NCBI GenBank assembly: GCA_964017195.1
Contig: OZ024898.1
Span: forward strand, 1,350,001-1,414,000
Origin: Siderastrea radians
Taxonomy: Eukaryota; Cnidaria; Anthozoa; Scleractinia; Rhizangiidae
Length of the DNA stretch: 64,000 nt
Direction: 5' to 3'
Below, one piece after another: positions 19,292 through 30,455 of this stretch (the stretch's first letter is position 1; each line of letters begins with the position of its first letter). A program made the translations under genes and the position numbers. Under the pieces are notes generated by a model. That model worked only from the letters and a program-made list of their open reading frames with translations. It had not been told where the DNA came from and made no database searches.

Positions 19292-22200
19292 TATCCCATG
19301 AGGAGAAAGCCGATGTGTCTGTGAAATGTTTGCAGGAACTGTTCAACTCCAAATACAGTATGTCAATATATATTATATTTATTTAGATTACTGTTACACA
19401 ACAAATCAGGTGCAAGATTGGACCACAAATATAAAAACACGAACAACAAAAATGAATTACATTTCAGCTTTTGGTATATTCATCAAACTAGTTTTCTTTC
19501 CCAGCAGGCTTATTTCCTGCATGTTTATTATGTTCATCACAGTGAGCATGCCAGAAGTGATTCCAGTTCTCATGATTTCCTTCAATTAAGTGTACTGTAA
19601 ATGAGTGAAAATAAAATTAAATTTTTTTTTATTTTTTTTATTTTTACTTTTCAACACAATACACTTAACAATACGCGAAAAGAAAAATACAAAGGATAAA
19701 TGAATAAAAAATACAGAGGTAACACTGCGATACACGTTTTACATAACTATTGTAACTAAATTATTGTCAGTAAAGGCTTCCATAAATTCAAAAAATTTTC
19801 TTTTTGTCCTTTCGCATGTGCGATTGTTCTTTGAATTAACATTTTTCCTTTTACTAACTCAAGAAAGAGAAGGAGATTAGGTAATTTGTACTCATATTTT
19901 TGTAGAAAGACATGTCTTTTGCTAAGTAGTATATAATAATTAAAGATATAAGAGCCAGAACTTCCGGGATTATAGCCGTACATTATTCCTAATTCATCAA
20001 AATTGTAATTGTCGTCATTTTGACTATTCCACCGAAATAAGACTGAATTCCAAAAGTCGCGTATACGGGAGCAGTTAACTAGCATGTGCGACAGTGTTTC
20101 TAATTCGTTACAAAATTCGCAAAGGGGAGATTCTGATATGTTCATTTTATATAGGAGGTTTCTGCACGGTAAAATATTATGAATTATCTTAAACTGAAAT
20201 ATACTTAGTTTCGTTTCCCGTGTTATTCTAAATGGTAGTTTATAAATTGCGCTAATCTTCATCTCTTCTACACCTAACCTTTGTAGCCTAGAACTAGCTA
20301 AAGGTTCTTTAAATTTCTTTTGAATAAGAATATTTCGGGCACTTTTACTGGTGAGTATTTGACCAGGAAGAAAAGTCGATTTTCTTTCTTGTCGATTCTC
20401 ACCATTCGTAGATTGTAATTCACGCTTCCACCCTAATGGTATTGCTGCTATTAAACCCCAGAGGTTGGTAAATGGCATAGCAAGGCCAAATTTTCTAAGA
20501 AAATTGTCATATGAGAGGAATTTGCCGTCTTCTTCTAATAAATCTTTGATTCTAAGAATTCCAGCAACGTGCCAGTTTTCCCAGTATACAGATTTGCCTG
20601 CTATGGTTATGTTTTTATTATTCCAAATAATGGCTTCCCTAATGTCATGTTTATCTAGAGGGGCGGATTTAACATCATGAACTTCTGCCCAAGTTTTTAA
20701 GATGTCAATGTAGAAAGCTGGTATATTTTTTAGTTCTAAAAGACTTAGATCATAGCTACAGTCGAAAATGAGAGGGCCTCCAACATTTTTCAGATACCAG
20801 GCTGGAATTATCATCCAATCCTCATTTGCACCATCTTGCATTCTCTTTACCCAGGCACATAGTAATGATTTTGTGATTATTTCATATTCTGGCAAATCTA
20901 AACCTCCTTTTTCTTTTGCTCCGATAAGCGTGTCTCTTTTTATTTTCGGTTTCTTACCGTTCCAAACGAAGTCTGCTATCAATTTGTTAACGGCGTCAAT
21001 AACATAAGGTGGGGTGTGAAGACAAGCGCTAGAAGAAATGAGTTTGGATAAACCTAACGTTTTAGCTATTGTTATTTTTCCATACAGGGATAAATCCCTT
21101 TGTGACCATAAATTAAATAACTTCTTAACTTTGATTAGCTTGTCTACAAAATTTACTTGGTCGCACAAATTAAACTTATACGAGAAAGCGGTTCCTAAAG
21201 CTACTATTGGCCTTTGTGGCCACATAAACTCAAATGGCGTATCCTTGTTTTGCACGTTTTTCCCCAACCATAAAGCTTCTGTTTTAGAAGAATTGAGTTT
21301 AAGTCCACTGCATTCCTCAAACAAGTTAAGCACCTCGAGCAGCTTCTCAAGGGAAGCCTCGTCTTTACAGAAGGCGGTTGTGTCATCAGCATACTGTGAT
21401 AATTTGATTTCTTTGTTAGCAACTAGGATCCCTCTTATATCAGAGCGAGACCTTATCGCGCAAGATAATACTTCAGCAGCCAGTATGAAAAGGAGACCGG
21501 ATAACGGACAGCCTTGCCTAACTCCTCTCTTGAGTGTGAAGGGTTTGGAAGCGTAACCATTGTTTATCGTACAGCTGGAGATATTGTTGTAAAGTGTTCT
21601 AATCCACACCTTGAAATCGAGTCCGAAATTAAAGGCATCTAAGGCTTTGTCTAGATACTCCCACTCTAAGCTGTCGAAAGCCTTTTCGAAATCTATGAAC
21701 AGAGCGATACCTTCTAAATTTTGATCTGCCGTGTAATGGAGAATGTCCGATATGAGCCGAATATTTTCCTCAATGAATCTGCCTGGTAAATATCCAGTTT
21801 GTGCATTATTAATAATATTTGGCAGGACCTTTTTTAAACGCATTGCTAAGGCTTTTGTGGCGATCTTGTAATCAGTATTTAGAAGCGATATGGGTCTCCA
21901 GTTTTTTAGGTACGATAGATTTTTATCTTTCTTGGGAATTAGGCGTATAATTCCTTGTCTCTGTGATATGGATAACTCGCCTTTTCGAAATGCGTAATTA
22001 AAGCTATCTACCATAATTTTACCCAACGAGTTCCAAAAAAAAGTGTAAAATTCTGCAGTCAGACCGTCTGTACCAGGTGTTTTGTCTTTGTGGAAACTTT
22101 TTAAAGCATTCTTACATTCGTTTTCTGTTAATAAACCCTCACACAATTCTTTTTGGTGTTCGTCTAGCTTTTTAATACTCTCGTTCTCAAAAAATAAGTT

Positions 22201-25200
22201 GAACTTAGGGTCCTCAACTTGTGGATTTAGTGACGAGTACAAATTTTCATAATAACGTCTTTGCTCCTCGAGGATTTCTTCCGGGTCGGTTATAGTGGAA
22301 TTGTCATCTTTGGTCAGACTGGTGATACATTTATTTTCATAGTTTCTCTTCTCAAGATTGAGAAAATATTTGGAACTTCGTTCTCCAAACTCGTGCCAAC
22401 GCGCTTTTGAGCGAATACATGCTCCTCGAGTGCGGTCGAAAGATAGTTTATCTAGTTTATTCTTGATGATATCGTACTCCTTGATTGCTTCCGGCGTTGT
22501 GCGATTCTCGCTTGTTTTTTGTAAACGTTGGGCTTCTTGCAAAAGATTTTTCTCGTAATTTTTCTGTTTTTTGGCTTTTTGTTTTGAATAGTATGTTGTG
22601 AACATCCTAATTTCCATTTTTATCATTTCCCATAAAAGGCCTTTGTCTTCGACGTGTGTATATTTTTTAATAAACAATGGGATGTTTTCGGATAATTTAT
22701 CTGTATATTCATTGTCTTCCAGAAGTGAATTGTTAAGTTTCCAGAAACCCGGTCCCCTTGGGTGTTGTAGTCGAGTTTGAATATCCATTGTAACTAAAGA
22801 GTGGTCGCAGTGCGGTGCGTATTTTATCTCGCAACTCTGCACGAGGGATTTTTGGATAAAATCTTTTGTAATCAACCATAAGTCTAGTCTGCATTTTATT
22901 TTCAAATCTCGAGTTCGCCAAGTGAATTCTTTTTCTTTTGGATGCAATGATCTCCACACGTCCTCTAAATTTAGAAGACTAATCAAATTCTTGATCTCTT
23001 CAATTACATTTTTTTTGAAAGATGTGTCACGGCCTCCCTCTTTGTCATTCTCGGATAGAGGGCAATTGAAATCACCTCCCATAATAATGTTGTTTTCGCT
23101 GTGCAACCGCTCCAAATGCTCTTTTAATTTGCTGAAAAATTTAATCTGTGCCTGGGTATCATTCGGTGCGTAAACATTTGTGCATAAAAACGTGAGATCT
23201 TCAATAACGACTTTGAGAATTAGTATTCTGCCGTCTTTACTCTGTAATATAGTTTCAGCTGAAACGTGTAATTTGGGATTGAAAAGAATAGCGACACCCT
23301 TGCTATGTTTACTTCCATGACTGAAATAAATTTTGGAACCCCATTCATTACTCCAGATTTTTTCTTGATCGGGGGAGCTATAAGTCTCCTGCAGAAAAAT
23401 GACGGAGGCTCTCCTATTATGTAATTGTCTAAAAATAGCTCTTCTCTTTCTAGAAGCGTTTAGACCTCTTACATTAAGTGAAACAAAACTTAATTTGTGC
23501 ATTTTACAAACGATAAATTGGTCATCCTATATTGGAAAGCCTAGATCGCAAAATTTGCTTGCCATGTGTATCGCTAACAAAACATACAAACATAAACTAC
23601 AGAAACTACTAACAGTTTACCTCCAACGAGGTGTGAACTACTCGTAGACGTTGCCGTTCGGAGTTCCAACAACTTCGGGATGAATATTGAGCTTCTGTTG
23701 AGCTTCGACAAAACAATAGACTTCTGTTCTTTATCTTTTTGCATTTCGTCAGCTTCTAGTCCTTCAAGTTTATCGCAGACTTTGGTTTGCAGGTATCACG
23801 TTCCTACTTGTGTGTGGAATCTTTATCTTTCTCCATTTCTTCTTTCAATCTTTTTTGCTCTTTCTCAGAGATGACTTTCGCTCTTCCGTTGCTGTCAACG
23901 CATTTCAAGATAGCTGGATACGCGATGAAGACTTTGGAGCCCGCACCTAGCTTCTTCTGTAAATATTTCCTTACTGGGGCGATCGCTTTTCGTTCATCTT
24001 GGGTTTTCTTTCCGAAATCTTCGCTTATGCCGATTAGCTTCTCGCCGAATGGGTTGTCTTTTAGTCTTGCAGCAGCATTCGAGAACACTTTCATTTTATC
24101 CGAGTAGCGCAAGAAGGCCACATGTATCGGTCTCGGTCTTTGTTTACCATCAATATCGCTCCGTGGCTTCGTTGGCGTTCGGTGAGCACGCTCGATTTCT
24201 AGCTCCCCGCAGAGCGTTTCCAAACCCATGTGCGTTGATATAAAATTCTGAATAAAGCTTATGCAGTCCTCTCCTTCGGCCTTCTCTGGTATATTGTAAA
24301 ACACCAGGTTGTTCCTCCGTGACCTGTTTCGAAGGTCTTCAACCTCCTTTTCTAGCGCTTCGACTCTGCTTTTATCGGCTTTCTGTTCCGTGGCTATCTT
24401 TACTTCTTCAACATCTTTCGTGATAGAATTTAAGCCGTTTTCGATTTGGGCGACTGTATCTTTAAGTTCTTTATAATCACTTTCAATTTTCTTTAGCCTC
24501 TCGTGTATTTGCTCCAGCAAGTCGAGCTTCTCTAGTTTCTCTAGGATGGACTTCAGCATCATGGCGTCGCCCGCTTCGTCGCCCACGTGCATCACTTCTT
24601 CGTCTTCGCTGCTTGGAACGCGAAACCGCTTTTCGCTTGGTTTCTTTAAGCTCATTGACCTTGTGCTTAAGCTTATTAAACTTTTGCTTTATACTAGCCT
24701 AACGATGTTGACGAAATTGGCTAGTAAAACGACATATCGCCGGAGCTCAATCAAAATACGTCTAATCCATCGGGCCGCGCATGACAATCCAAAAATCCAA
24801 ATCAAGGTTATTTTTTTTTCTTACAGGCGACCCAGTTCAACAGAAAGGCAAAAAGATGCCCTACGTAAAGATGGGAGAGCTAGGAATAGTGATGGAGGAC
24901 CTCCCTGTTGCCTTGGCCGAGGAGATTGGTGTAGTGCCAAGAAAACCATCCTTTTATGGACGCTCTCAGAGAAGGAAATTGTGGGAGTCGCGTAATGTTT
25001 GCAAATTGGATGTTTCAATTTCAACCCCTCCCACATCCATCACCACTCCATCCACATCCATTTTCACACCTACATTCACATCCATCTCATCTGCATCCAT
25101 CCCATCCACATCTGTCTCATCCACATCCATTTCATCCACATCCATCCCATTCACAACTACCCCGTCCGCATCCATGTCATCCACATCCATTCCTTCTACG

Positions 25201-26442
25201 TCCACATCCATCCCATCCACATATATCTCATCCACGGCTGCCACATCCACATCCATCCCATCCACATATATCTCATCCACGGCTGCCACATCCACATCCA
25301 TCTCATCCACATCTGCCACATCAACATCCATCTCATCCACATCCATCCCATCCTTATCCACCCTATCCACATCCATTTCATCCACATCCATCCCATCCAC
25401 ATCCGCATCCATCTACTCCTCATCCATCCCAGTTACACCTGGTGTTATTATATCAAAAGGTTAGTTTGCAACTGAATAATGACTTTTGAACATGGGGTGA
25501 CATGACAGAATAAACTCATCTAACATCTCTGTTTCTTTGAACTGACCACTGTCACATTGGCCTTCAGCTGTTGCACCAATGCCTTCAGCCTTAGAATTCC
25601 ATTGCACACATCTATTTTTATATGCACAGTGAGCATGTTCACATTCTCATACAGAGTATAGCAGCGTTTCTTTGCTGTGGAGCCGTCCAAAGAAATATAT
25701 GTACATTATTTAAATTAATTTTGCAAGCTGTAGTTTATCTGGTTTCACTGGTTGGTTGTTTTGGCACATGAATGGCACTAATGTATTTGTAATAGAAAGT
25801 GCAAGTATTGTGTTACTCCTGCTGAAGACATGTGTCACACGCTAGCAGCCCCACAGTGTGAAATCCCTTGTTTTATTTGATTGTCATGTCGGAAGGTGTA
25901 TTTGATCTTTGCAAAGGATCCAAAAAAACGTTATTGGAACTTGTTATGCAGGTTAATACTGTTGGAATGGAAAAAGTCGCCCAGGGAGATTCAGTTAACC
26001 CTTTCACTCCCAGGGTCAGTTATGGACCGGAGACATTACAGCGATTCTAACTTCTGAGTCTGTGTATGAAATCCATGACGTGACCATTTAAATAAAACTT
26101 CGTCAGTAGTACTTTCACATGGTACTGTTTATATTTAAGTATTTTAGAAAATGAAATTTGGGATTCGTCTTGAATTTTGATTTGAAGCACTCTTGGAAGG
26201 AAAGGGTTAAGAGAGTAGCTAATCTTGCTTTTAAATTCCTTTAAAATAATTGCACTTATAACTGTATGTTCTTCTTGTATACTTTGCTATTGTCACCTAC
26301 ATTTTGTGTTATCGAAGGGTTATATTGCGCTATTTCAAAAATGTTCTTTTTCTTTACAGATACTCAGCTTGGAATGACCATGCCAAACAGCAACGGTGAC
26401 CTATATGTCGGCTACTGCCATGTCGAACTTAATCGACTGTAG
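19292..26442 (+). CDS. Unidentified host gene, last three exons
   Basis: Exons 19292-19357, 24827-25459 and 26360-26442 have GT-AG borders (donors GTATGT and GTTAGT; acceptors TTTCAAG, TCTTACAG, TTTACAG) and phases that join without a stop. The product includes EEKADVSVKCLQELFN, then MPYVKMGELGIVMEDLP and PSFYGRSQRRKLWESRN, then about 140 residues of Ser/Thr/Pro-rich repeats (STSIPSTSISSTS), and ends YVGYCHVELNRL. The Ser/Thr tract could be O-glycosylated, but no signal peptide or membrane segment is visible in this 3' part. A polyadenylation signal AATAAA lies at 26732-26737. Upstream exons were not found in the window. The family is not recognised; exon-phase agreement across a 5.5-kb intron is the main support. 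Confidence 0.6.
19756..23502 (-). CDS. LINE ORF2: APE endonuclease and reverse transcriptase
   Basis: 1248 residues from an ATG at 23502. The N-terminus is an apurinic-type endonuclease: SFVSLNVRGLN, VIFLQETY, GGDFNCPL (about residue 144), and HCDHSLV near its end. The reverse transcriptase follows: RPISLLNTDYKI, IDFEKAFDSLEW (about 607), RGVRQGCPLS, and YADDTT (about 702) with the catalytic Asp pair. The C-terminus has a CX2CX7HX4C motif (CEFCNELETLSHMLVNC, about 1130). The architecture and length fit the Tx1/L1 group, which makes cDNA directly at nicked target DNA. No frameshift or stop is present. Many short open frames in the region are its shadows. Confidence 0.94.
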   Translation of the reverse strand: MHKLSFVSLNVRGLNASRKRRAIFRQLHNRRASVIFLQETYSSPDQEKIWSNEWGSKIYFSHGSKHSKGVAILFNPKLHVSAETILQSKDGRILILKVVIEDLTFLCTNVYAPNDTQAQIKFFSKLKEHLERLHSENNIIMGGDFNCPLSENDKEGGRDTSFKKNVIEEIKNLISLLNLEDVWRSLHPKEKEFTWRTRDLKIKCRLDLWLITKDFIQKSLVQSCEIKYAPHCDHSLVTMDIQTRLQHPRGPGFWKLNNSLLEDNEYTDKLSENIPLFIKKYTHVEDKGLLWEMIKMEIRMFTTYYSKQKAKKQKNYEKNLLQEAQRLQKTSENRTTPEAIKEYDIIKNKLDKLSFDRTRGACIRSKARWHEFGERSSKYFLNLEKRNYENKCITSLTKDDNSTITDPEEILEEQRRYYENLYSSLNPQVEDPKFNLFFENESIKKLDEHQKELCEGLLTENECKNALKSFHKDKTPGTDGLTAEFYTFFWNSLGKIMVDSFNYAFRKGELSISQRQGIIRLIPKKDKNLSYLKNWRPISLLNTDYKIATKALAMRLKKVLPNIINNAQTGYLPGRFIEENIRLISDILHYTADQNLEGIALFIDFEKAFDSLEWEYLDKALDAFNFGLDFKVWIRTLYNNISSCTINNGYASKPFTLKRGVRQGCPLSGLLFILAAEVLSCAIRSRSDIRGILVANKEIKLSQYADDTTAFCKDEASLEKLLEVLNLFEECSGLKLNSSKTEALWLGKNVQNKDTPFEFMWPQRPIVALGTAFSYKFNLCDQVNFVDKLIKVKKLFNLWSQRDLSLYGKITIAKTLGLSKLISSSACLHTPPYVIDAVNKLIADFVWNGKKPKIKRDTLIGAKEKGGLDLPEYEIITKSLLCAWVKRMQDGANEDWMIIPAWYLKNVGGPLIFDCSYDLSLLELKNIPAFYIDILKTWAEVHDVKSAPLDKHDIREAIIWNNKNITIAGKSVYWENWHVAGILRIKDLLEEDGKFLSYDNFLRKFGLAMPFTNLWGLIAAIPLGWKRELQSTNGENRQERKSTFLPGQILTSKSARNILIQKKFKEPLASSRLQRLGVEEMKISAIYKLPFRITRETKLSIFQFKIIHNILPCRNLLYKMNISESPLCEFCNELETLSHMLVNCSRIRDFWNSVLFRWNSQNDDNYNFDELGIMYGYNPGSSGSYIFNYYILLSKRHVFLQKYEYKLPNLLLFLELVKGKMLIQRTIAHAKGQKENFLNLWKPLLTII
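23804..24655 (-). CDS. LINE ORF1: coiled-coil RNA-binding protein
   Basis: 283 residues starting MSLKKPSEKRFRVPSSEDEE. Residues about 30-110 are strongly heptadic (LEKLEKLDLLEQIHERLKKI, VEALEKEVEDLRNRS), predicting a long coiled coil for trimerisation. The next part begins RRNNLVFYNIPE, the start of the RRM-like domain of L1-type ORF1 proteins, and includes ELEIERAHRTP and RPRPIHVAFLRYSDK. A basic/acidic C-terminal domain follows. These proteins coat element RNA and act as chaperones. The frame is intact and ends 301 bp before ORF2 begins. Confidence 0.9.
   Translation of the reverse strand: MSLKKPSEKRFRVPSSEDEEVMHVGDEAGDAMMLKSILEKLEKLDLLEQIHERLKKIESDYKELKDTVAQIENGLNSITKDVEEVKIATEQKADKSRVEALEKEVEDLRNRSRRNNLVFYNIPEKAEGEDCISFIQNFISTHMGLETLCGELEIERAHRTPTKPRSDIDGKQRPRPIHVAFLRYSDKMKVFSNAAARLKDNPFGEKLIGISEDFGKKTQDERKAIAPVRKYLQKKLGAGSKVFIAYPAILKCVDSNGRAKVISEKEQKRLKEEMEKDKDSTHK
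25026..25426 (+). repeat. Coding minisatellite based on CCACATCCAT(C/T)
   Basis: About 400 bp are built from short variants of CATCCACATCCATCTCATC, with larger duplications such as ATATATCTCATCCACGGCTG appearing twice. All six frames are largely open, so open frames here are not evidence of coding by themselves. In the frame set by the flanking exon it encodes Ser/Thr/Ile/Pro repeats, and it is contained wholly within one exon of the unidentified gene. Copy number is likely variable between individuals. Confidence 0.85.
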
Positions 26443-26445
26443 CAT

Positions 26446-26566
26446 GACTAGGTTTCAAACGTCAAATTTAATTCAAACCAAGTCGTGCCACTGCCGTGTG
26501 GCACGTAAAGGCACAGACTTGATCAGCTGGGATTTAAATTCCACGTCTGAAACTAAGTCGTGTTGA
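26446..26566. repeat. Inverted repeat in the 3' UTR of the unidentified gene
   Basis: GACTAGGTTTCAAACGT near 26446 is mirrored by ACGTCTGAAACTAAGTC near 26546, with further symmetry (TTTAATT against AAATT) and a smaller hairpin (GTGCCACTGCCGTGTGGCAC) inside. The transcript's 3' UTR could form a long imperfect stem. It may be a small MITE. Confidence 0.5.
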
Positions 26567-26569
26567 AGC

Positions 26570-28119
26570 TGCCTTTGCGGTGAACCTTATAAACTTTTGC
26601 ACTTTTATTTGCAAGAACCTATCGGACAGATCAGAGCTTTTCATTTTTCTCCATTGTAAGTCTAAAAATGTTGAAAATGCTTGTATTTTGGAAGGCCCAA
26701 TCAGTAGGTAATGAATGTAGAATCGTTAGGTAATAAATTATAATTCATCGTTGTGATGTATGAGTTGTGAATTAAAACAAAAGCTACAGCTATTTTGTGA
26801 TCATACATTGTTTCGTAATACCAAGTCAATTTCTGTCCTGGCATGCAGTGTCATAAGTAAAGCAATGCAGATAGTCAGTTGAGTTCCATATAAGGGGATT
26901 TTGATATTGCGTCCTATGGTGTCGTTTTCGAATAAAAAATATACCACATTCATCGATTCCACTTTCCAGTTACCTTTAATTCGTCGTATTGCCTGTTTAT
27001 ATTTATTGAGAGATCTCCTCATTCTCGCGCGAATTTTTTTCTTCAAGAGGCTAAGAGACGGCGGGCTGATAACCACACACATAAAGTAAAGAGTGTGTGA
27101 CTTGTTCTTACTTTACCACTGGAACTCCTACCAGAAAAAAAAAGGCTGAACCGTATATAACGGCCCTGTATTAAAGGGGCTCTGTCACAAGGATAAGAGC
27201 AAACGTGACAGCCACTTTCTGTAGATTAATCACAAACACGGGGAAAGAACTGAAACAGTTTCAGCCCATTTTTTTCCAGTTACCATTCATCTTCATCGTG
27301 ACTATCCCCAGCCATAGACAACTGTTGATATGTGGTTGCAGTCCATCGACATAGTCAATCTTGACAAAACGGGATCATTGTCAAGTTTCCCTTGACAAAA
27401 ATATGTTTTAATTCTCGATTCCAGAAAGTTTCAGATTTCGCAGTGGCTTTCAACGCAAAGATATTTGCCATCGTTTTGGTAATTTTCCAGAGACACCATT
27501 GCTTTAAGGTTGCCTTGGAAATCATGGACCAAACTCGTGTAGTTATCCAACTGATCCCACAATTCTAAGGGCTAAAACGTTAGTGCGAAGCCTTCTCGGA
27601 GTTTCTGGAGTGGACATATGACGTTTCAAGGATATGCGTCATGCTACCACTGGTGGCACAGACCATTTAAGCGGCCACCATCCATTCGGGCCGAATTTCC
27701 GCTCATACAAACTTTGTATTTACTATCGTTCACCTCAGCCATCCTTTAGCTGTCCCATTTATGTCCCTTGACAATTTTTGCCTGAAAGGCCGCAACTGAA
27801 TGCACATTGATTGTGAGCTAAAAGCGGTTATTGTCACTGATCAGGAATCCTCGTGATGCATGTGTGGCAACTGAAGCCTGCACAAGGTTTCTCCTGGGAA
27901 CATTGTCCTGAAGCAGTCTTCCCACGTTTTTTCCGAATAATAGCAGCTTCCTTCACCTTGGTTGACATCGTGTGCCTCCACGACAGTTATTCATGGCCTC
28001 ACCGTGTTCCATTCCCCTCCGGAGTCCAGGTCAGTGCTGTTAGTGCATGTAAAATGGCATCCATCCTCAAGGCAACTGCAAGCCATATTCGTCGATTACT
28101 GAAGTACCTCAGAAGAAAT
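26570..28119. other. Gene-free stretch
   Basis: This holds the rest of the 3' UTR up to the AATAAA at 26732-26737, then DNA without recognised genes. The open frame at 27853-28239 runs into the satellite array and has no family similarity. Confidence 0.4.
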
Positions 28120-30455
28120 TTGAGAAACATTTCGGATTTTAACTGGGAAGATACATCAACGCTTTCTCTCGCTAGATATGTGGAAAACAACGTCGATTTA
28201 TCACCAGACATTGTGGCTGCCAGGAATGTCTCGAAATAGCCCGTTTACCTGGGAAGATGGATCGGCCTTTCATGGGTATCGCCAGACTTTGTGGAAAATA
28301 ATTAAGGCCAATTTGTCAGAAATGGGTCAATATAGCGCACTTAACTGGGAAGATTCATCGGTGCTTTACGAGTATCTGTAGACTTTGTACGCCGACTTGC
28401 TAGAAATGGGACAAAATAGCCGGTTTGACTGGAAAGATGGATAGGCCTTTCAGGGGCATCACTAGCCTTTGTGAAAAGTAAGGCCGATTTCCCAGAACTG
28501 GGTCGAAAAAGCCCGTTTAGCTGGGAAGATGCATTGGCCCTTTATGAGTATCCCTAGATATGGTGGAAAATTAGGCCGATTTGCTAGAAATGGGTCGTAG
28601 AAGCCCGTTTAGCTTGGGAGTTTTGCCGATTTGCCGGAAATGGGTCGAAATAGCCTGTTTAGCTGGGGAGATGGATTGACCCTTTCTGAGTATCCATAAA
28701 CATTGTGAAAAACAAGGCCTATTTGCCAGAAATGGGTCAAAATAGCCCGTTTAACTGGGAAGATGGAAAATAAGGCCAATACGCGAGAGATGGGTCAAAA
28801 TAGCCCGTTTAGCTGGGAAGATGCATCGACCCTTTATGAGTATCACTAGACATTGTGGAAAACAAGGCCAATTTGCCAGAAATGGGTCGAAGAAGCCCGT
28901 TTATGTGGGAAGATTGATCGGCCCTTCATGGGTATCACCAGACTTAGTGGAAAATGAGGCCGATATGCGAGAATTTGGGTCGAAATAGCCCGTTTAGTTG
29001 GAAAGATGGATCGACGCTTTATGAATATCTGTAGACATTGTGAAAAACAAGGCCGATTTGCCAGAAATGGGTCAAAATAGCCCGTTTATCCGGGAAGGTG
29101 GAAAATAAGGCCGATATGCGAGAGATAAGTCAAAATAGCCGGTTTAGCTAGGAAGATGCATCGACCCTTTATTAGACTTGCTTACAAGTCGAGCTCACAG
29201 AGCGCGAAGGGCGAGAGCTCGAGCTCGAGCTCGGAGCGCACCGGGGTCTACTACCACCAAACCGGAAACGAGAAGCGAACGACTTTCAGAAAGTCTAACC
29301 CTTTATGAGCGTATCCGTAGACGTTCTGCAAAATAAGGCCGATTTGCCAGAAAATGGCTCGAAATATTCCTTTTAGCTGGGAAGATGCATCAGCCTTTTA
29401 AGAGTATCATTAGACATTCTGGAAAATTAGGTCGATATGGGAGAAATGTGTCGACATGGCCCGCTTAGCTGGGAAGATGGATCGACCATTTATGAGTATC
29501 ACTATGGACATTGTGGAAAATAAGGCCGATTTGCCACAAATGGGTAAAAATAGCCCGTTTATCTGGGAAGATGGATCGGCCCTTTAAGAGTATCACTAGA
29601 CATTGTAGAAAACAAGGCCGATTGGCCGGAAATGGGTGGAAATAGCCCGATTAGCTGGAAAGATGCATCGGCCCTTTAAGAGTATCACTAGACATTGTAG
29701 AAAACAAGGCCGATTGGCCGGAAATGGGTGGAAATAGCCCGATTAGCTGGAAAGATGCATCGGCCCTTTAAGAGTATCACTAGACATTGTAGAAAACAAG
29801 GCCGATTGGCCGGAAATGGGTGGAAATAGCCCGATTAGCTGGAAAGATGCATCGGCCCTTTATGGGAATCTCTAGACATTGTTGAAAATAAGGCCGACTT
29901 GCTAGAAATGGGTCGAAATAGTCCGTTTATCTGGGAAGATGCATCGGCCCTTTACGAGTATCACTAGACATTGTGGAAAACAAGGCCGATTTGCCGGAAA
30001 TGGGTGGAAATAGCCCGATTAGCAGGAAAGATGCATTGGCCCTTTATGGGAATCTCTAGATATTGTTGAAAATAAGGCCGATTTGCTAGAAATGGGTCGA
30101 CATAGCCTGTTTAGGTTTGGAGATGGATCGACCCTTTCTGAGTATCCATAGACATTGTGAAAAACAAGGCCTATTTGCCAGAAATGGGTCAAAATAGCCC
30201 GTTTAGGTGGAAAGATGGATCTACCCTTTATGAGTATCACTAGACATTGTAGAAACCAAGGCCGATTTGCTAGAAATGGGTCGAAGAAGCTCGTTTAGCT
30301 TGGGAGATGGAGAGACCCTTTATGAGTATCACTAGACATTGCGGAAAATAAGACCTATTTGCTAGAAATGGGTAAAAATAGCCCGTTTAGCTGGGAAGAT
30401 GGATCGACCCTTTATGGGTATCACTGTATTCTGTGGCAAATAAGGCCTGTTTCGA
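28120..30455. repeat. Satellite array, 92-bp unit, about 25 copies
   Basis: Units share AAATGGGTCGAAATAGCCCG, GGGAAGATGCATCG, CCCTTTATGAGTATCAC and GACATTGTGGAAAA. The period measured in the cleanest part is exactly 92 bp (start points 29609, 29701, 29793). Most units are diverged by 5-15%, and some have deletions, but three consecutive units at 29609-29884 are virtually identical, showing recent local amplification. One unit is interrupted by a small transposon at 29173-29298. No protein frame persists across units. Confidence 0.93.
29173..29298. mobile_element. 126-bp MITE inside a satellite unit
   Basis: CCCTTTAT, part of the satellite consensus, occurs at 29165-29172 and again at 29299-29306, flanking non-satellite DNA. 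The insert's ends are inverted: TAGACTTGCTTACAAGTCG on the left, and on the right AGAAAGTCTA preceded by CGACTTTC. The interior is GC-rich with GAGCTCGAGCTCGAGCTC. An 8-bp duplication suggests hAT-type mobilisation. Because the duplication is satellite sequence, the insertion is younger than that unit. Confidence 0.8.

Larger units (their letters stand above)
19611..24780 (-). mobile_element. Full-length Tx1/L1-like LINE, antisense in an intron
   Basis: A 5.2-kb element reading right to left: short 5' UTR (about 24656-24780), ORF1, a 301-bp gap, ORF2, a roughly 100-bp 3' UTR and an A-rich tail (about 19613-19652 on the plus strand as a T-rich tract). Both frames are uninterrupted, so the copy looks recent and possibly competent. 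It lies in the intron between exons 19292-19357 and 24827-25459 of a plus-strand host gene, in the antisense orientation usual for tolerated insertions. I could not define a target duplication. Confidence 0.88.

Noticed and set aside
20465..23173. Plus-strand open frames between 20.4 and 23.2 kb
   Set aside because: They are shadows of the minus-strand LINE ORF2, which explains the coding signal.
24956..25489. Long open frames in all six frames, including His/Pro-rich and Asp/Met-rich predicted proteins
   Set aside because: They are by-products of the 6-bp-based minisatellite, which lacks stops in any frame. Only the frame set by the flanking exon is kept.
28120..30455. CRISPR-like array
   Set aside because: The units are contiguous tandem copies without unique spacers, in a eukaryotic setting; this is a satellite.
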